In this document: piece by piece, positions 17,827-26,912 of the stretch
Numbering within the stretch: the stretch's first letter is position 1
How the letters are laid out: each line of letters opens with the position of its first letter
Assembly: GCF_029893585.1 (NCBI RefSeq)
Contig: NZ_JARXYX010000006.1
Coordinates: 1 to 64,000, forward strand
From: Streptomyces sp. LBL
GTDB taxonomy: Bacteria > Actinomycetota > Actinomycetes > Streptomycetales > Streptomycetaceae
Direction: 5' to 3'
Length of the DNA stretch: 64,000 bases
Translations under genes and position numbers: made by a program
The notes under the pieces: generated by a model
The model's input: only the letters and a program-made list of their open reading frames with translations
Told to the model about the DNA's origin: nothing
Databases searched by the model: none

Positions 17827-18572
17827 GCACGGCCGTCGTCGACACCGCCGTACTGAAGACCGAGGCCCGCCTGTTCCGCCGCGAACCCGGTGCCCTCTTC
17901 TGGATCCTGGGGTTCCCGACCCTGCTGCTGGTGATCCTCGGTTCCATCCCGTCCTTCCGGGACCCCGAGCCGTCCCTCGGCGGGCTGCGGACGATCGACA
18001 TCTACGTCCCGGTGGCCGTACTGCTCGGGATGATCGTCGGCGGTCTCCAGTCCATGCCGCAGACCCTCACCGGCTACCGCGAGCGCGGCATCCTGCGCCG
18101 GATGTCCACCACACCGGTCCGGCCCGCCGCGCTGCTGTCCGCGCAGATGCTGGTGTACGGCGGGGCCGCCCTGGCGTCGGCGCTGCTCGCCCTCGGGGTC
18201 GGCCGGTACGCCTTCGACGTACGACTGCCGAAGCAGCCCTTCGGGTACGCCGTCGCCCTGGTCCTGGCGATCCTGGCCACCCTCGCGCTCGGCGCGGTCG
18301 TCTCCGCCCTGTCGCGGACCACGAAGATCGCGGGTGCGATCGGGTCGGCCGTGTTCTTCCCGGCGATGTTCTGCGCGGGCGTGTGGGCGCCGGTGCAGAC
18401 CATGCCGGACGTGCTGGCCCGGTGCGTCGGCTACACCCCGTTCGGCGCGGCGGCCGAGGCCCTGAACCAGGCGGCGGCGGGGGACTGGCCGGGGTGGGGG
18501 CACTTGGGCGTGCTGGCGATGTGGACGCTGCTGCTCACGGGCGCCGCGAGCCGCTGGTTCCGCTGGGAGTAG
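17823..18572 (+). CDS. ABC-2 type transporter permease
   Basis: Membrane partner of the preceding ATPase, 249 residues with about six hydrophobic helices. The first helix is near ALFWILGFPTLLLVILGSIP. The next is VAVLLGMIVGGLQSMPQTL, with the ABC-2 family motif YRERGILRRMSTTPVRP between helices. The start overlaps the ATPase stop by four bases, so the two subunits are coupled. Twenty-five bases beyond its stop a sensor-kinase gene begins on the same strand. The transporter and two-component system may therefore form one operon in which the kinase senses the exported or a related compound. That link is inference from spacing only. Confidence 0.92.
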   Translation: MSTAVVDTAVLKTEARLFRREPGALFWILGFPTLLLVILGSIPSFRDPEPSLGGLRTIDIYVPVAVLLGMIVGGLQSMPQTLTGYRERGILRRMSTTPVRPAALLSAQMLVYGGAALASALLALGVGRYAFDVRLPKQPFGYAVALVLAILATLALGAVVSALSRTTKIAGAIGSAVFFPAMFCAGVWAPVQTMPDVLARCVGYTPFGAAAEALNQAAAGDWPGWGHLGVLAMWTLLLTGAASRWFRWE

Positions 18573-18597
18573 GTGACGGGCCGTGCAGACTGGGGAA

Positions 18598-19950
18598 ATG
18601 ACCACCTCGCCGTCGCGCAGAAACTCCACGAACTGGGCGCCACGGTCACTGTCACCGACGGACAGGCAGATCGAGCGGCGCTGGGACCAACTGCACACCT
18701 GGGGGCCGTACGGGCTGCTCGGTATCAGCGTCGTCCTCGGTCTTGCCTCGGCCGATCCGACGTCCAGCGCGGCCAGGTGGTACACCGCCTGGTCCCTGAT
18801 CGGCGCCGCGGTCGCGCTCCAGCTGTGCCGGCACGGGGCCCGCCTCCGCCGGCCCGACCGCGGCCGGACCCCGTCCTGGGCCGGTACGGCGTACTACACC
18901 GTCCGCTGGGCCCTCGCCTTCGCTCTCACCTGGATGAACCCGTTCTTCGCGTTCTACGCCGCCGCAGGCTACATGGACGCCGACGAGACGATCCCGGGCC
19001 GGCGGTGGCAGCGGCTCGGGCTGTTCGCGAGCGTGGTCACCGTGGCCGGTGCCCAGTCCGGCGGGCTGCCGCCGAAGAGCTGGGCTCAGTGGGCCGCGTT
19101 CGCCGCGCTCATTGTCGCCAACTTCGGTCTGCAGACGGTGATCGCCCACCTCACCGAGCAGGAGGAGCAGCGCGCCCGCGAGCGGGCCGCCACCATCGCC
19201 GAACTCGAACGCACCAACGCGGCGTTGCAACAGGCCCTCGACGAGAACGCCGCCCTGCACGCCCAACTCCTCGTCCAGGCAAGGGAAGCCGGGGTCGCCG
19301 ACGAACGTCGCCGCCTCGCCGCGGAGATCCACGACACCCTCGCCCAGGGTCTGACCGGCATCATCGCCCAGCTCCAGGTCGTGGCGAACGCGCCCGACCT
19401 GGACGTCGCCCGCACCCACCTCGACCGTGCCTCGGCCCTCGCCCGCCACAGCCTCGGCGAGGCCCGCCGTTCCGTGCACAACCTCGCCCCTGTCGCCCTG
19501 GAGCACGACGGACTTGCGGAAGCCCTGAAGAAGACGGTCGCCGAATGGGGCGAACGGACGGGCGTACGCGCCGAGTTCACGGTCACGGGGACGGGGGAAC
19601 AGCTCCACGAGGAGGTCGCGGCGACGCTGCTCCGCATCGTCCAGGAAGCCCTCTCCAACGCCTCCCGCCATGCCCGGGCCACCCGCGTGGGCGTCACCCT
19701 CTCCTTCCTGGGCGACAAGGTGATCCTCGACATCCGCGACGACGGGCAGGGCTTCGACCCGCTCGCCCGCCCCGAACGCACCCTCCCCCACTCTCGACTT
19801 CGCTCGAGCGGGGGGACCCCCATCGGCGGCTTCGGCCTCGACGGCATGCGGGCCCGCGCCGAACGCATCGCCGGCTCCCTCACCGTCGAGTCGGAGCCGG
19901 GCCACGGCACGGCGGTGTCCGCTCGCGTACCGTTGGTCCGCCATGAGTGA
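18598..19950 (+). CDS. NarL/DesK-type sensor histidine kinase
   Basis: Membrane sensor of 450 residues. The N-terminal half has about five hydrophobic segments (YGLLGISVVLGLAS, then a run around residues 55-165). It is followed by a coiled-coil linker rich in Glu, Ala, Arg and Leu (residues about 185-235). The phospho-acceptor lies in AAEIHDTLAQGLTG (HisKA_3 type). The ATP-binding domain has an N box (QEALSNASRHARA) and a G box (DDGQGFDP). Between these and GGFGLDGMRARAE sits an extra PHSRLRSSGGTP segment that corresponds exactly to a hairpin-forming repeat in the DNA. The stop overlaps the response-regulator gene by eight bases. The signal is unknown. Confidence 0.92.
   Translation: MTTSPSRRNSTNWAPRSLSPTDRQIERRWDQLHTWGPYGLLGISVVLGLASADPTSSAARWYTAWSLIGAAVALQLCRHGARLRRPDRGRTPSWAGTAYYTVRWALAFALTWMNPFFAFYAAAGYMDADETIPGRRWQRLGLFASVVTVAGAQSGGLPPKSWAQWAAFAALIVANFGLQTVIAHLTEQEEQRARERAATIAELERTNAALQQALDENAALHAQLLVQAREAGVADERRRLAAEIHDTLAQGLTGIIAQLQVVANAPDLDVARTHLDRASALARHSLGEARRSVHNLAPVALEHDGLAEALKKTVAEWGERTGVRAEFTVTGTGEQLHEEVAATLLRIVQEALSNASRHARATRVGVTLSFLGDKVILDIRDDGQGFDPLARPERTLPHSRLRSSGGTPIGGFGLDGMRARAERIAGSLTVESEPGHGTAVSARVPLVRHE
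19783..19820 (+). repeat. Hairpin-forming dispersed repeat inserted in the kinase gene
   Basis: The stretch has a C-rich arm, a ctcga/tcgag core and a G-rich arm. I remember this type of short repeat as being dispersed in Streptomyces genomes, but could not check it. Here it adds about twelve residues in frame within the ATP-binding domain of the kinase. Confidence 0.55.
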
Positions 19951-20587
19951 CGAAGCGTTGATCTCCCTGCTGATCGTCGACGACCATCCCGTCGTACGGG
20001 ACGGTCTGCGCGGCATGTTCGAGTCGGCACCCGGGTTCACGGTCCTCGGTGAGGCAGCGAACGGCGTCGAGGCGCTGGAGCAGGCCACCGACCTCGACCC
20101 CGACGTGATCCTCATGGACCTGCGCATGCCGGGCGGCGGCGGAGTCGACGCGATCGCCGAGCTGACCCGGCGGGGCGCCCGCGCCAAGGTCCTCGTCCTG
20201 ACCACGTACGACACCGACTCCGACACCCTGCCCGCGATCGAGGCGGGAGCGACGGGTTACCTGTTGAAGGACGCCCCGCGCGACGAGCTCTTCACCGCCG
20301 TCCGCGCGGCGGCGGACGGCCGTACCGTCCTGTCCCCGGCCGTCGCCTCCCGCCTGGTCTCCGCGGTCCGTACGCCCCGCGCCCCCGGCAACGAGCCCCT
20401 CTCCGCCCGCGAGCGCGAGGTGCTGGCCCTGGTGGCCAAGGGAACCTCCAACCGCGAGATCGCCCGCGAGCTGTTCATCAGCGAGGCCACCGTGAAGACC
20501 CATCTCACCCACCTGTACGCCAAGTTGGGCGTCAAGGACCGCGCGGCGGCGGTGGCGACGGCGTACGACCGCCGGATCCTGGGCTGA
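19943..20587 (+). CDS. NarL/FixJ-family response regulator
   Basis: Two-component response regulator of 214 residues, cognate to the overlapping kinase gene. The receiver domain has the acidic pair in LLIVDDHPVVRDGL, the phospho-Asp in VILMDLRMPGGGG, the conserved Thr in LVLTTYD and the Lys in YLLKDAPRDEL. The C-terminal LuxR-type DNA-binding domain reads LSAREREVLALVAKGTSNRE and EATVKTHLTHLYAKLGVKDR. The ATG lies inside the end of the kinase gene (eight-base overlap), implying coupled translation. It probably regulates the upstream ABC transporter, as in many such loci, but no binding site is identified. The gene downstream is on the opposite strand. Confidence 0.95.
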   Translation: MSDEALISLLIVDDHPVVRDGLRGMFESAPGFTVLGEAANGVEALEQATDLDPDVILMDLRMPGGGGVDAIAELTRRGARAKVLVLTTYDTDSDTLPAIEAGATGYLLKDAPRDELFTAVRAAADGRTVLSPAVASRLVSAVRTPRAPGNEPLSAREREVLALVAKGTSNREIARELFISEATVKTHLTHLYAKLGVKDRAAAVATAYDRRILG

Positions 20588-20680
20588 TCAGGAGGCGGGG
20601 TACGGCAGCAGCCCACCCGCGGTCTTCTCCCAGGCCCTCTTCAGCTCGGCCAGCAACTCGGGCTTGTCCGGGGCGGTCAT
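20588..20680 (-). CDS. Possible 30-residue protein
   Basis: A 31-codon frame starts at an ATG at 20680 and ends next to the response-regulator stop. The peptide MTAPDKPELLAELKRAWE is amphipathic and charged, followed by a short Gly/Leu/Pro tail. CAGGA lies six bases upstream. It follows the glgX stop by 43 bases on the same strand, so it could be a glgX-operon tail gene. It may equally be a remnant of a longer gene. No family is recognised. Codon usage is Streptomyces-like (third-position GC), which is weak support. Confidence 0.35.
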   Translation of the reverse strand: MTAPDKPELLAELKRAWEKTAGGLLPYPAS

Positions 20681-20723
20681 GATCCTGAAACGTCGCCTCA
20701 GTCGCCCCCCCTCAGTCGCCCCC

Positions 20724-22979
20724 TCAGTCGACCACCCGCAGCAACAGCACCGCCCGCGCCGGCATCGTGATCGCCGCCCCCGCCCGGTGCACGACCCCGG
20801 GCGACTCTGCCTGGTCCTCCCTCGACGTGTCGACGACCACCTCGTACCGCTCGGCCCACGGCGGCCCCGGCAGGACGTAGCTCACGGGGCGGTCGCCGGC
20901 GTGCAGGACGGCGAGGAAGCTGTCGTCGACGATCGGGACGCCGCGTTCGTCGCGGCCGGGGATGTCCCGGCCGGAGAGGTACATGCCGAGCGTGGCGGCC
21001 GGCGCGTACCAGTCCTGTTCCGTCATCTCCTCTCCCCGCGCGGTGAACCAGGCCAGATCCCGCAGGCCGTCCGCCGAGTGGGAGCGGCCGGAGAAGAAGG
21101 CGCGGCGGCGCAGGACCGGGTGGCGGTGGCGCAGCCCGATCAGGCGGGAGGTCAGGTCGGACAGAGCCTTCCAGCCCGGGTCCTCCAGCAGGCTCCAGTC
21201 GACCCAGCCGATCTCGTTGTCCTGGCAGTACGCGTTGTTGTTGCCCCCCTGCGTGCGTCCCAGCTCGTCGCCCGCGACCAGCATCGGCACGCCCGTCGAC
21301 AGGAGCAGCGTGGTGAGCAGGTTCCGCAGCTGGCGGCGCCTGAGCGCTTGTACGCGCTGGTCGTCCGTCTCCCCCTCCACGCCGCAGTTCCACGACCGGT
21401 TGTCGTCCGTGCCGTCCCGGTTGCCCTCGCCGTTCGCCTCGTTGTGCTTGCGCTCGTACGACACGAGGTCGCGCAGGGTGAAACCGTCGTGCGCGGTGAC
21501 GAAGTTGACCGAGGCGTAGGGGCGCCGGCCGCCCCACGCGTACAGGTCGCTCGACCCCGACAGGCGGTACCCCAGGTCCCGTACGTCCGGCAGCGCGCCC
21601 CGCCAGAAGTCCCGGACCGCGTTGCGGTAGCGGTCGTTCCACTCCGTCCACAGGGGAGGGAACGCACCGACCTGGTAGCCGCCCGACCCCACGTCCCACG
21701 GCTCGGCGATCAGCTTCACCCGCCGCAGTACCGGGTCCTGGGCGATGACGGCGAGGAACGGGGACAGCATGTCGACGTCGTGCATGGAGCGGGCCAGCGC
21801 CGCCGCCAGGTCGAAACGGAAGCCGTCGACGCCCATCTCCGTCACCCAGTAGCGCAGGGAGTCGGTGATCAGACGGAGCACGTGCGGCTGGACGACGTGC
21901 AGGGTGTTGCCGCAGCCCGTGTAGTCGGTGTACCGGCGGGCGTCCGACTGGAGCCGGTAGTAGCCCTGGTTGTCGATGCCCTTCAGGGACAGCGTCGGGC
22001 CCAGCTCGCCCGCCTCCGCCGTGTGGTTGTAGACCACGTCGAGGATGACCTCGATCCCGGCCTCGTGCAGCGCCCGCACCATCCGCTTGAACTCGCCGAC
22101 CTGCTGACCCGTCGTACCGGAGGCGGCGTAGGCCGCGTGCGGCGCGAAGTAACCGATCGAGTTGTAGCCCCAGTAGTTCTTCAGGCCCCGGCGCAGCAGA
22201 TGGTCCTCGTGCGCGAACTGGTGGACCGGGAGCAGTTCGACCGCCGTCACGCCCAGCTTGACCAGATGCTCGACCGCCGCCGGGTGGGCGAGACCGGCGT
22301 ACGTCCCGCGCAGCTCCTCCGGAATCCCCGGGTGCCGTCGCGTGAAGCCCCGTACATGCACTTCGTAGATCACCGAGTCCGCCCACGGCGTCTTCGGGCG
22401 GCGGTCGTCCATCCACTCGTCGTCGGTGGTGTCGTCGTGGACGACGACCCCCTTCGGGACGTACGGCGCCGAGTCCCGTTCGTCGCGCACGGTGTCCGCG
22501 ACCTGCTGCTGCGGCCAGTCCCGGACGTGCCCGTACACCTCCGGCGACAGACCGAAGTCGCCGTCCACCGCGCGCGCGTACGGGTCGAGGAGCAGCTTCG
22601 CCGGGTTCCACCGGCCGCCGGTCCACGGGTCCCAGCGGCCGTGCACCCGGTAGCCGTAGCGCTGGCCCGGCATCACCCCGGGGACGAAGCCGTGCCAGAT
22701 CTCGTGCGTGAGCTCGGTGAGCCGGGCGCGCGTCTCCTGGCCGGCCTCGTCGAACAGGCACAGCTCCACGGCTTCCGCGCCGCCCGCCCACAGTGCGAAG
22801 TTGGTGCCCGCCACCCCGTCCGGACCGACCCGGAAACGGGCCCCCAACGGCATCGGCGCCCCCGGCCACACCGGGACGCCGGGCGCCCTGCGCGGGTATG
22901 TGCCGTTCGCGGCGGCGGGGCGTACGTCCTCGGTGGCGCGTTCCCCGGCCACCGCCTCCTGCTCGGCTGCGCTGGACAC
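20724..22979 (-). CDS. glgX: Glycogen debranching enzyme
   Basis: GlgX hydrolyses alpha-1,6 branches of glycogen after phosphorylase has shortened the chains. The 751-residue protein has an N-terminal CBM48 domain (about residues 45-150, including PLGARFRVGPDGVAGTNFALW). The GH13 barrel carries Asp in DGFRFDLAAAL, Glu in KLIAEPWDVG and the third acid in VTAHDGFTLRD. Region VILDVVYNHTAE is also conserved. Length fits the family. The GTG at 22979 is the first start before the conserved part and has a short variable leader. It diverges from the first L,D-transpeptidase gene with 151 bases between. Function connects with glgP and glgE at the left of the window. Confidence 0.95.
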   Translation of the reverse strand: MSSAAEQEAVAGERATEDVRPAAANGTYPRRAPGVPVWPGAPMPLGARFRVGPDGVAGTNFALWAGGAEAVELCLFDEAGQETRARLTELTHEIWHGFVPGVMPGQRYGYRVHGRWDPWTGGRWNPAKLLLDPYARAVDGDFGLSPEVYGHVRDWPQQQVADTVRDERDSAPYVPKGVVVHDDTTDDEWMDDRRPKTPWADSVIYEVHVRGFTRRHPGIPEELRGTYAGLAHPAAVEHLVKLGVTAVELLPVHQFAHEDHLLRRGLKNYWGYNSIGYFAPHAAYAASGTTGQQVGEFKRMVRALHEAGIEVILDVVYNHTAEAGELGPTLSLKGIDNQGYYRLQSDARRYTDYTGCGNTLHVVQPHVLRLITDSLRYWVTEMGVDGFRFDLAAALARSMHDVDMLSPFLAVIAQDPVLRRVKLIAEPWDVGSGGYQVGAFPPLWTEWNDRYRNAVRDFWRGALPDVRDLGYRLSGSSDLYAWGGRRPYASVNFVTAHDGFTLRDLVSYERKHNEANGEGNRDGTDDNRSWNCGVEGETDDQRVQALRRRQLRNLLTTLLLSTGVPMLVAGDELGRTQGGNNNAYCQDNEIGWVDWSLLEDPGWKALSDLTSRLIGLRHRHPVLRRRAFFSGRSHSADGLRDLAWFTARGEEMTEQDWYAPAATLGMYLSGRDIPGRDERGVPIVDDSFLAVLHAGDRPVSYVLPGPPWAERYEVVVDTSREDQAESPGVVHRAGAAITMPARAVLLLRVVD

Positions 22980-23130
22980 CGTTCAGCCTCCCACGGCTCA
23001 TGGTACGACGGGGAAAAGGGCGTACGGCGTCCCGGTCGCACACCCTCTCGCGTCGTTCTCCCCACTGTTCTGCCCAGAGCTTGGGTCGCACTCACGTTTC
23101 CCCGAAGCGTGCCCGGTCGTTGGGGTCGTC

Positions 23131-24375
23131 GTGAGGCACGTAACTGGGCGCGCAGGGCGCGCGGGGGTCGCACTGGCCGCCGTAATGACATGGGCAGGAC
23201 TGCTTGCCGGAGCCGCCGGCTGTACCGCGGACGGCACGGGCGGCATCGACATCGGGGGGCTTGGCAAACCCCCGGCCCCCGAGGACACCATCCGGATCAC
23301 CCCGGACGACGGAGGCAAGGGCGTACGGCCGGGCGACGGCCTGCAGGTACGGGTGCCCAGCGGGCGCCTGGAGTCGGTGAAGGTCGTCAAGTACCAGGAC
23401 GCGCAGGAGTCCCCGGTCCCCGGGCGTCTCTCCGTCGACGCCCTGAGCTGGGAGCCCGAGGAGGAGAAACTGGCGCTGGCCGCGAAGTACACCGTCGACG
23501 CGGTCGCCCTGGACGGCCACGGCCGCCGCTCCGCCCGGCACACCACCTTCACCACGTACGTCCCCGAGGAACGCTTCATCGGATACGCCACCCCGGAGAA
23601 CCGCTCCACCGTCGGCACCGGGATGATCGTCTCCCTGGACTTCAGCCGGGAGATCGAGCACCGTGCGGCCGTCGAACGGGCCGTCCAGGTCAGCGCCGAG
23701 CCGCCCGTGGAGATCCGCCCGCACTGGTTCGGTGGGGGGCGTCTCGACTTCCGCCCCGAGCGGTACTGGAAACCCGGCACCCAGGTCACGGTCTCCCTGC
23801 GCCTGCGGGACGTCGAAGGCGCGCCCGGCGTCTACGGCCTCCAGTACCGGACGTTCACCTTCACCGTCGGCCGCAGCCAGGCATCCCTGGTCGACGCGGC
23901 CAGGCACACCATGGAGGTGCGGCGCGACGGCGAGTTGCTGACCACGGTGCCGATCACGGCAGGCGCCCCGAAGACGACCACGTACAACGGCCGGATGGTC
24001 GTCACCGAGATGCTCGAGGTGACCCGGATGAACGGCGCCACGGTCGGCTTCAAGAAGAAGAACGGCAACGGCGAGTACGACATCCCGGACGTCCCGCACG
24101 CCATGCGTCTGACCGACTCCGGCACCTTCCTGCACGGTAACTACTGGGCACCGGACGCCTTCGGCCGGACCAATGTCAGCCACGGCTGCGTGGGCCTGAG
24201 GGACGTGAAGGGCGGCGGCTCGGACACGCCCGCGGGCTGGTTCTTCGACCGGAGTCTCGTCGGGGACGTCGTCGAGGTCGTCCACAGCAAGGACAAGAAG
24301 GTCGCCCCCGACAACGGTCTCGGCGGATGGAACATGGGCTGGAAGGAGTGGAAGGCGGGCAGCGCGGTGAAGTAA
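23131..24375 (+). CDS. L,D-transpeptidase lipoprotein 1
   Basis: Cell-wall enzyme that forms 3-3 peptidoglycan cross-links outside the membrane. The 414-residue protein has a basic start, a hydrophobic segment and a lipobox LAGAAGC, so it should be a lipoprotein. Two Ig-like domains follow (about residues 50-250), with the conserved PVEIRPHWFGGGRLDFRPE and ERYWKPGTQVTV. The C-terminal YkuD domain has the active-site block HGNYWAPDAFG and SHGCVGLRD, where Cys is the nucleophile. The GTG at 23131 is chosen to put the signal peptide near the start; the ribosome-binding site is weak, so this is uncertain. A close paralogue follows at 24620, suggesting tandem duplication. Confidence 0.92.
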   Translation: MRHVTGRAGRAGVALAAVMTWAGLLAGAAGCTADGTGGIDIGGLGKPPAPEDTIRITPDDGGKGVRPGDGLQVRVPSGRLESVKVVKYQDAQESPVPGRLSVDALSWEPEEEKLALAAKYTVDAVALDGHGRRSARHTTFTTYVPEERFIGYATPENRSTVGTGMIVSLDFSREIEHRAAVERAVQVSAEPPVEIRPHWFGGGRLDFRPERYWKPGTQVTVSLRLRDVEGAPGVYGLQYRTFTFTVGRSQASLVDAARHTMEVRRDGELLTTVPITAGAPKTTTYNGRMVVTEMLEVTRMNGATVGFKKKNGNGEYDIPDVPHAMRLTDSGTFLHGNYWAPDAFGRTNVSHGCVGLRDVKGGGSDTPAGWFFDRSLVGDVVEVVHSKDKKVAPDNGLGGWNMGWKEWKAGSAVK

Positions 24376-24383
24376 CCGGACAG

Positions 24384-24473
24384 GGGCGCGCCAGAGAGGG
24401 GAGCGCCGGGGAGGGGCATGCCAGGGAAGGGTGCGCCGGAGAGGGGAGCGCAGGGGAGGGGCACGCCAGGGAC
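24384..24473. repeat. Two 45-bp tandem repeats between the transpeptidase genes
   Basis: Two 45-bp copies with a few differences (24384-24428 and 24429-24473) lie directly after the stop of the first transpeptidase gene. They are strongly purine-biased (runs of gagggg) on the plus strand. No gene is visible here. They may slow or stop readthrough, or be a slippage product. Confidence 0.75.
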
Positions 24474-24619
24474 GGGTGCCCCGGCTTTCTGTTGATGTTG
24501 GGACGGAACGGTGACCTTTGGCTCACACGATGCTCAAAAACCGATGGTTACTATGCGCCGACGCGTGAGTGAAGCGCGCAGGGGCGCGGGCCCGACCAGG
24601 CCCGGCGAGGGGAGCAGAA

Positions 24620-25861
24620 TTGAACGTGCGACCGATATCGGGGGCGTCGGTTGACGCGCGGGGGCGGAGTGGCAAGGGGGTCCTGGCGCTGATATCCGGG
24701 GTTCTGCTGCTGGCCGTCACCGCGTGCGGCGGAAGTGGCGGCTCCGACGCGGGGCCGGGCGACGGGAAGGGCGAGAACGCCGGGGCAGCGGGGACGAAGC
24801 AGTCGCAGGCGGTCGTCTCCATAGTCCCGAAGGACGGTGCCAAGGCCGTCGACACCAGCGGTGCCCTCAAGGTCAGCGCCGGCCAGGGCAAGCTGACCGA
24901 GGTCGAGGTCAAGGACACCAAGGGCACCGCGATAACCGGGACGATCACCGGCAGCGGGGCCTCCTGGACGCCGGCCACGCATCTGGCGGCCGGCACCCGG
25001 TACACCGTGCACGCGGTCGCCAGGGACTCCGAGGGCCGTACGGCCGCGGAGGACTCCAGCTTCACGACCCTCACACCGAAGAACACCTTCGTCGGTGACT
25101 TCACCCCTGAGGACGGCTCGAAGGTCGGCGTCGGGATGCCGTTCTCGATCCGCTTCACCCGGGGCATCACCCACCCCGAGGACATCGACAAGGCCATCAG
25201 CATCAAGACCGAACCGGCCGTCGAGGTCGCGGGCCACTGGTTCGGCAACGACCGCCTCGACTTCCGCCCCGAGAAGTACTGGAAGTCCGGCACCAAGGTC
25301 ACGGTGAAGCTGAACCTCGACGGCGTCGAGGGCCGGGACGGCGTCTACGGCAAGCAGGACAAGACCGTCTCCTTCACCGTCGGCCGCAACCAGGTCTCCG
25401 TCGTGGACGCCAAGAAGCTCACGATGAAGGTCACCCAGGACGGCAGGGTCGTCAAGACCATCCGGGTCACCACCGGCAAGTCCGGCTACGCCACCTGGAA
25501 CGGCCAGATGGTCATGAGCGAGAAACTCACGGTGACCCGGATGAACGGCGACACGGTCGGCTACGGCGGCGAGTACGACATCAAGGACGTCCCGCACGCC
25601 ATCCGCCTGACCACCTCCGGCACCTTCATCCACGGCAACTACTGGGGCGGCGACGCCTTCGGCAACTACAACGCCAGCCACGGCTGCGTCGGCCTGAGCG
25701 ACGTCAAGGGCGGCTACGACAGCGGCGCCCCGGCCGCCTGGCTCTTCAACCACTCCATGGTCGGCGATGTGGTCGTCGTGAAGAACTCCGCCGACGCGAC
25801 GGTCGCCCCGGACAACGGGCTCAACGGCTGGAACATGTCGTGGGCGAAGTGGACGGCATGA
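24620..25861 (+). CDS. L,D-transpeptidase lipoprotein 2
   Basis: Paralogue of the preceding gene, 413 residues, with the same order: lipobox LLAVTAC followed by a Gly/Ser-rich linker, Ig-like domains, then a YkuD domain. The active-site block is HGNYWGGDAFG and SHGCVGLSD. The middle part keeps VEVAGHWFGNDRLDFRPEKY, very close to its neighbour. The TTG at 24620 is preferred because GGGGAG lies five bases upstream and the signal peptide follows; a GTG two codons later is the alternative. Its own promoter is expected in the 240-base gap that also holds the 45-bp repeats. Presence of two copies suggests partial redundancy or stage-specific expression. Confidence 0.92.
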   Translation: MNVRPISGASVDARGRSGKGVLALISGVLLLAVTACGGSGGSDAGPGDGKGENAGAAGTKQSQAVVSIVPKDGAKAVDTSGALKVSAGQGKLTEVEVKDTKGTAITGTITGSGASWTPATHLAAGTRYTVHAVARDSEGRTAAEDSSFTTLTPKNTFVGDFTPEDGSKVGVGMPFSIRFTRGITHPEDIDKAISIKTEPAVEVAGHWFGNDRLDFRPEKYWKSGTKVTVKLNLDGVEGRDGVYGKQDKTVSFTVGRNQVSVVDAKKLTMKVTQDGRVVKTIRVTTGKSGYATWNGQMVMSEKLTVTRMNGDTVGYGGEYDIKDVPHAIRLTTSGTFIHGNYWGGDAFGNYNASHGCVGLSDVKGGYDSGAPAAWLFNHSMVGDVVVVKNSADATVAPDNGLNGWNMSWAKWTA

Positions 25862-25915
25862 GCGGTGGTTGTTGAACGGCCGCTGTCGAGCGGCGGTCGT
25901 CGAGCGGCGGGCGGT

Positions 25916-25974
25916 GTGACGGTCCCGGAGTGACGGTCCTGATGTGACGGTCCTGATGTGACGGCGGTCCTGGT
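25916..25974. repeat. 14-bp tandem repeats upstream of the crotonase gene
   Basis: Three 14-bp units with the core gtgacggtcc (starting 25916, 25930 and 25944) and one longer variant end about 50 bases before the crotonase start. They lie in the likely promoter region. The repeated gtgacggtcc could bind a regulator or be neutral. Confidence 0.7.
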
Positions 25975-26026
25975 GTGAGGTACGGCACCGGGCCCGTCGC
26001 CGTTAGTGGCCGTTAACCTGGCCTGC

Positions 26027-26794
26027 ATGACCGTGAATCTCGAAGTCGCCGAGGGCGTGGGCACCATCCGCCTCGACCGCCCGCCGATGAACGCGCTGGA
26101 CGTGGCCACCCAGGACCGGCTGAAGGAGCTCGCCGAGGAGGCCACCCGCCGCGAGGACGTACGGGCCGTGGTGCTCTACGGCGGGGAGAAGGTGTTCGCG
26201 GCCGGCGCGGACATCAAGGAGATGCAGACCATGGACCACACGGCGATGGTCCTGCGCTCCCGCGCCCTGCAGGACTCGTTCACCGCGGTGGCCCGGATCC
26301 CCAAGCCGGTGGTCGCGGCCGTCACGGGCTACGCGCTGGGCGGCGGCTGCGAACTCACCCTCTGCGCGGACTTCCGGATCGCCGCGGACAACGCCAAGCT
26401 GGGCCAGCCGGAGATCCTGCTCGGCCTGATCCCGGGCGCCGGCGGCACCCAGCGGCTGGCCCGGCTGATCGGCCCCTCCAAGGCGAAGGACCTGATCTTC
26501 ACCGGCCGGATGGTGAAGGCGGACGAGGCGCTGATCCTGGGCCTGGTGGACCGCGTGGTACCGGCCGCCGACGTGTACACCGAGGCGCACGCCTGGGCGG
26601 CGAAGCTGGCGAAGGGACCGGCGCTCGCGCTGCGCGCGGCCAAGGAGTCGATCGACACGGGTCTGGAGACGGACATCGAGACGGGCCTGGCCGTCGAACG
26701 GAACTGGTTCGCGGGCCTGTTCGCCACGGAGGACCGCGAACGCGGTATGAAGAGCTTCGTCGAAGAAGGCCCCGGCAAGGCGAAATTCCTCTGA
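26027..26794 (+). CDS. Enoyl-CoA hydratase/isomerase family protein
   Basis: Cytoplasmic crotonase-fold enzyme of 255 residues acting on acyl-CoA thioesters, most simply enoyl-CoA hydration in fatty-acid degradation. Oxyanion-hole motifs are FAAGADIKEM and the conserved ALGGGCELTLCADFRIA. The catalytic Glu region reads GQPEILLGLIPGAGGTQRL. The C-terminal part has the usual helix around ERNWFAGLFATEDRERGM. The ATG at 26027 directly precedes the conserved core; an in-frame upstream start is less likely. Both catalytic Glu positions appear present, supporting hydratase rather than isomerase activity. It is followed by an ATP-binding regulatory protein with a gap of 118 bases. The exact substrate is not predictable. 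Confidence 0.92.
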   Translation: MTVNLEVAEGVGTIRLDRPPMNALDVATQDRLKELAEEATRREDVRAVVLYGGEKVFAAGADIKEMQTMDHTAMVLRSRALQDSFTAVARIPKPVVAAVTGYALGGGCELTLCADFRIAADNAKLGQPEILLGLIPGAGGTQRLARLIGPSKAKDLIFTGRMVKADEALILGLVDRVVPAADVYTEAHAWAAKLAKGPALALRAAKESIDTGLETDIETGLAVERNWFAGLFATEDRERGMKSFVEEGPGKAKFL

Positions 26795-26912
26795 ACCGCT
26801 TGTAGTAGTGCCTCTGGCATATGTCGATCGACTCCGGCGGAATGAGGGACTCCGGGGGGCGCATTCCCCCGGAACGGCCCCAGAGGGTGTCCTGGGCGGC
26901 AATGATGGGGGA

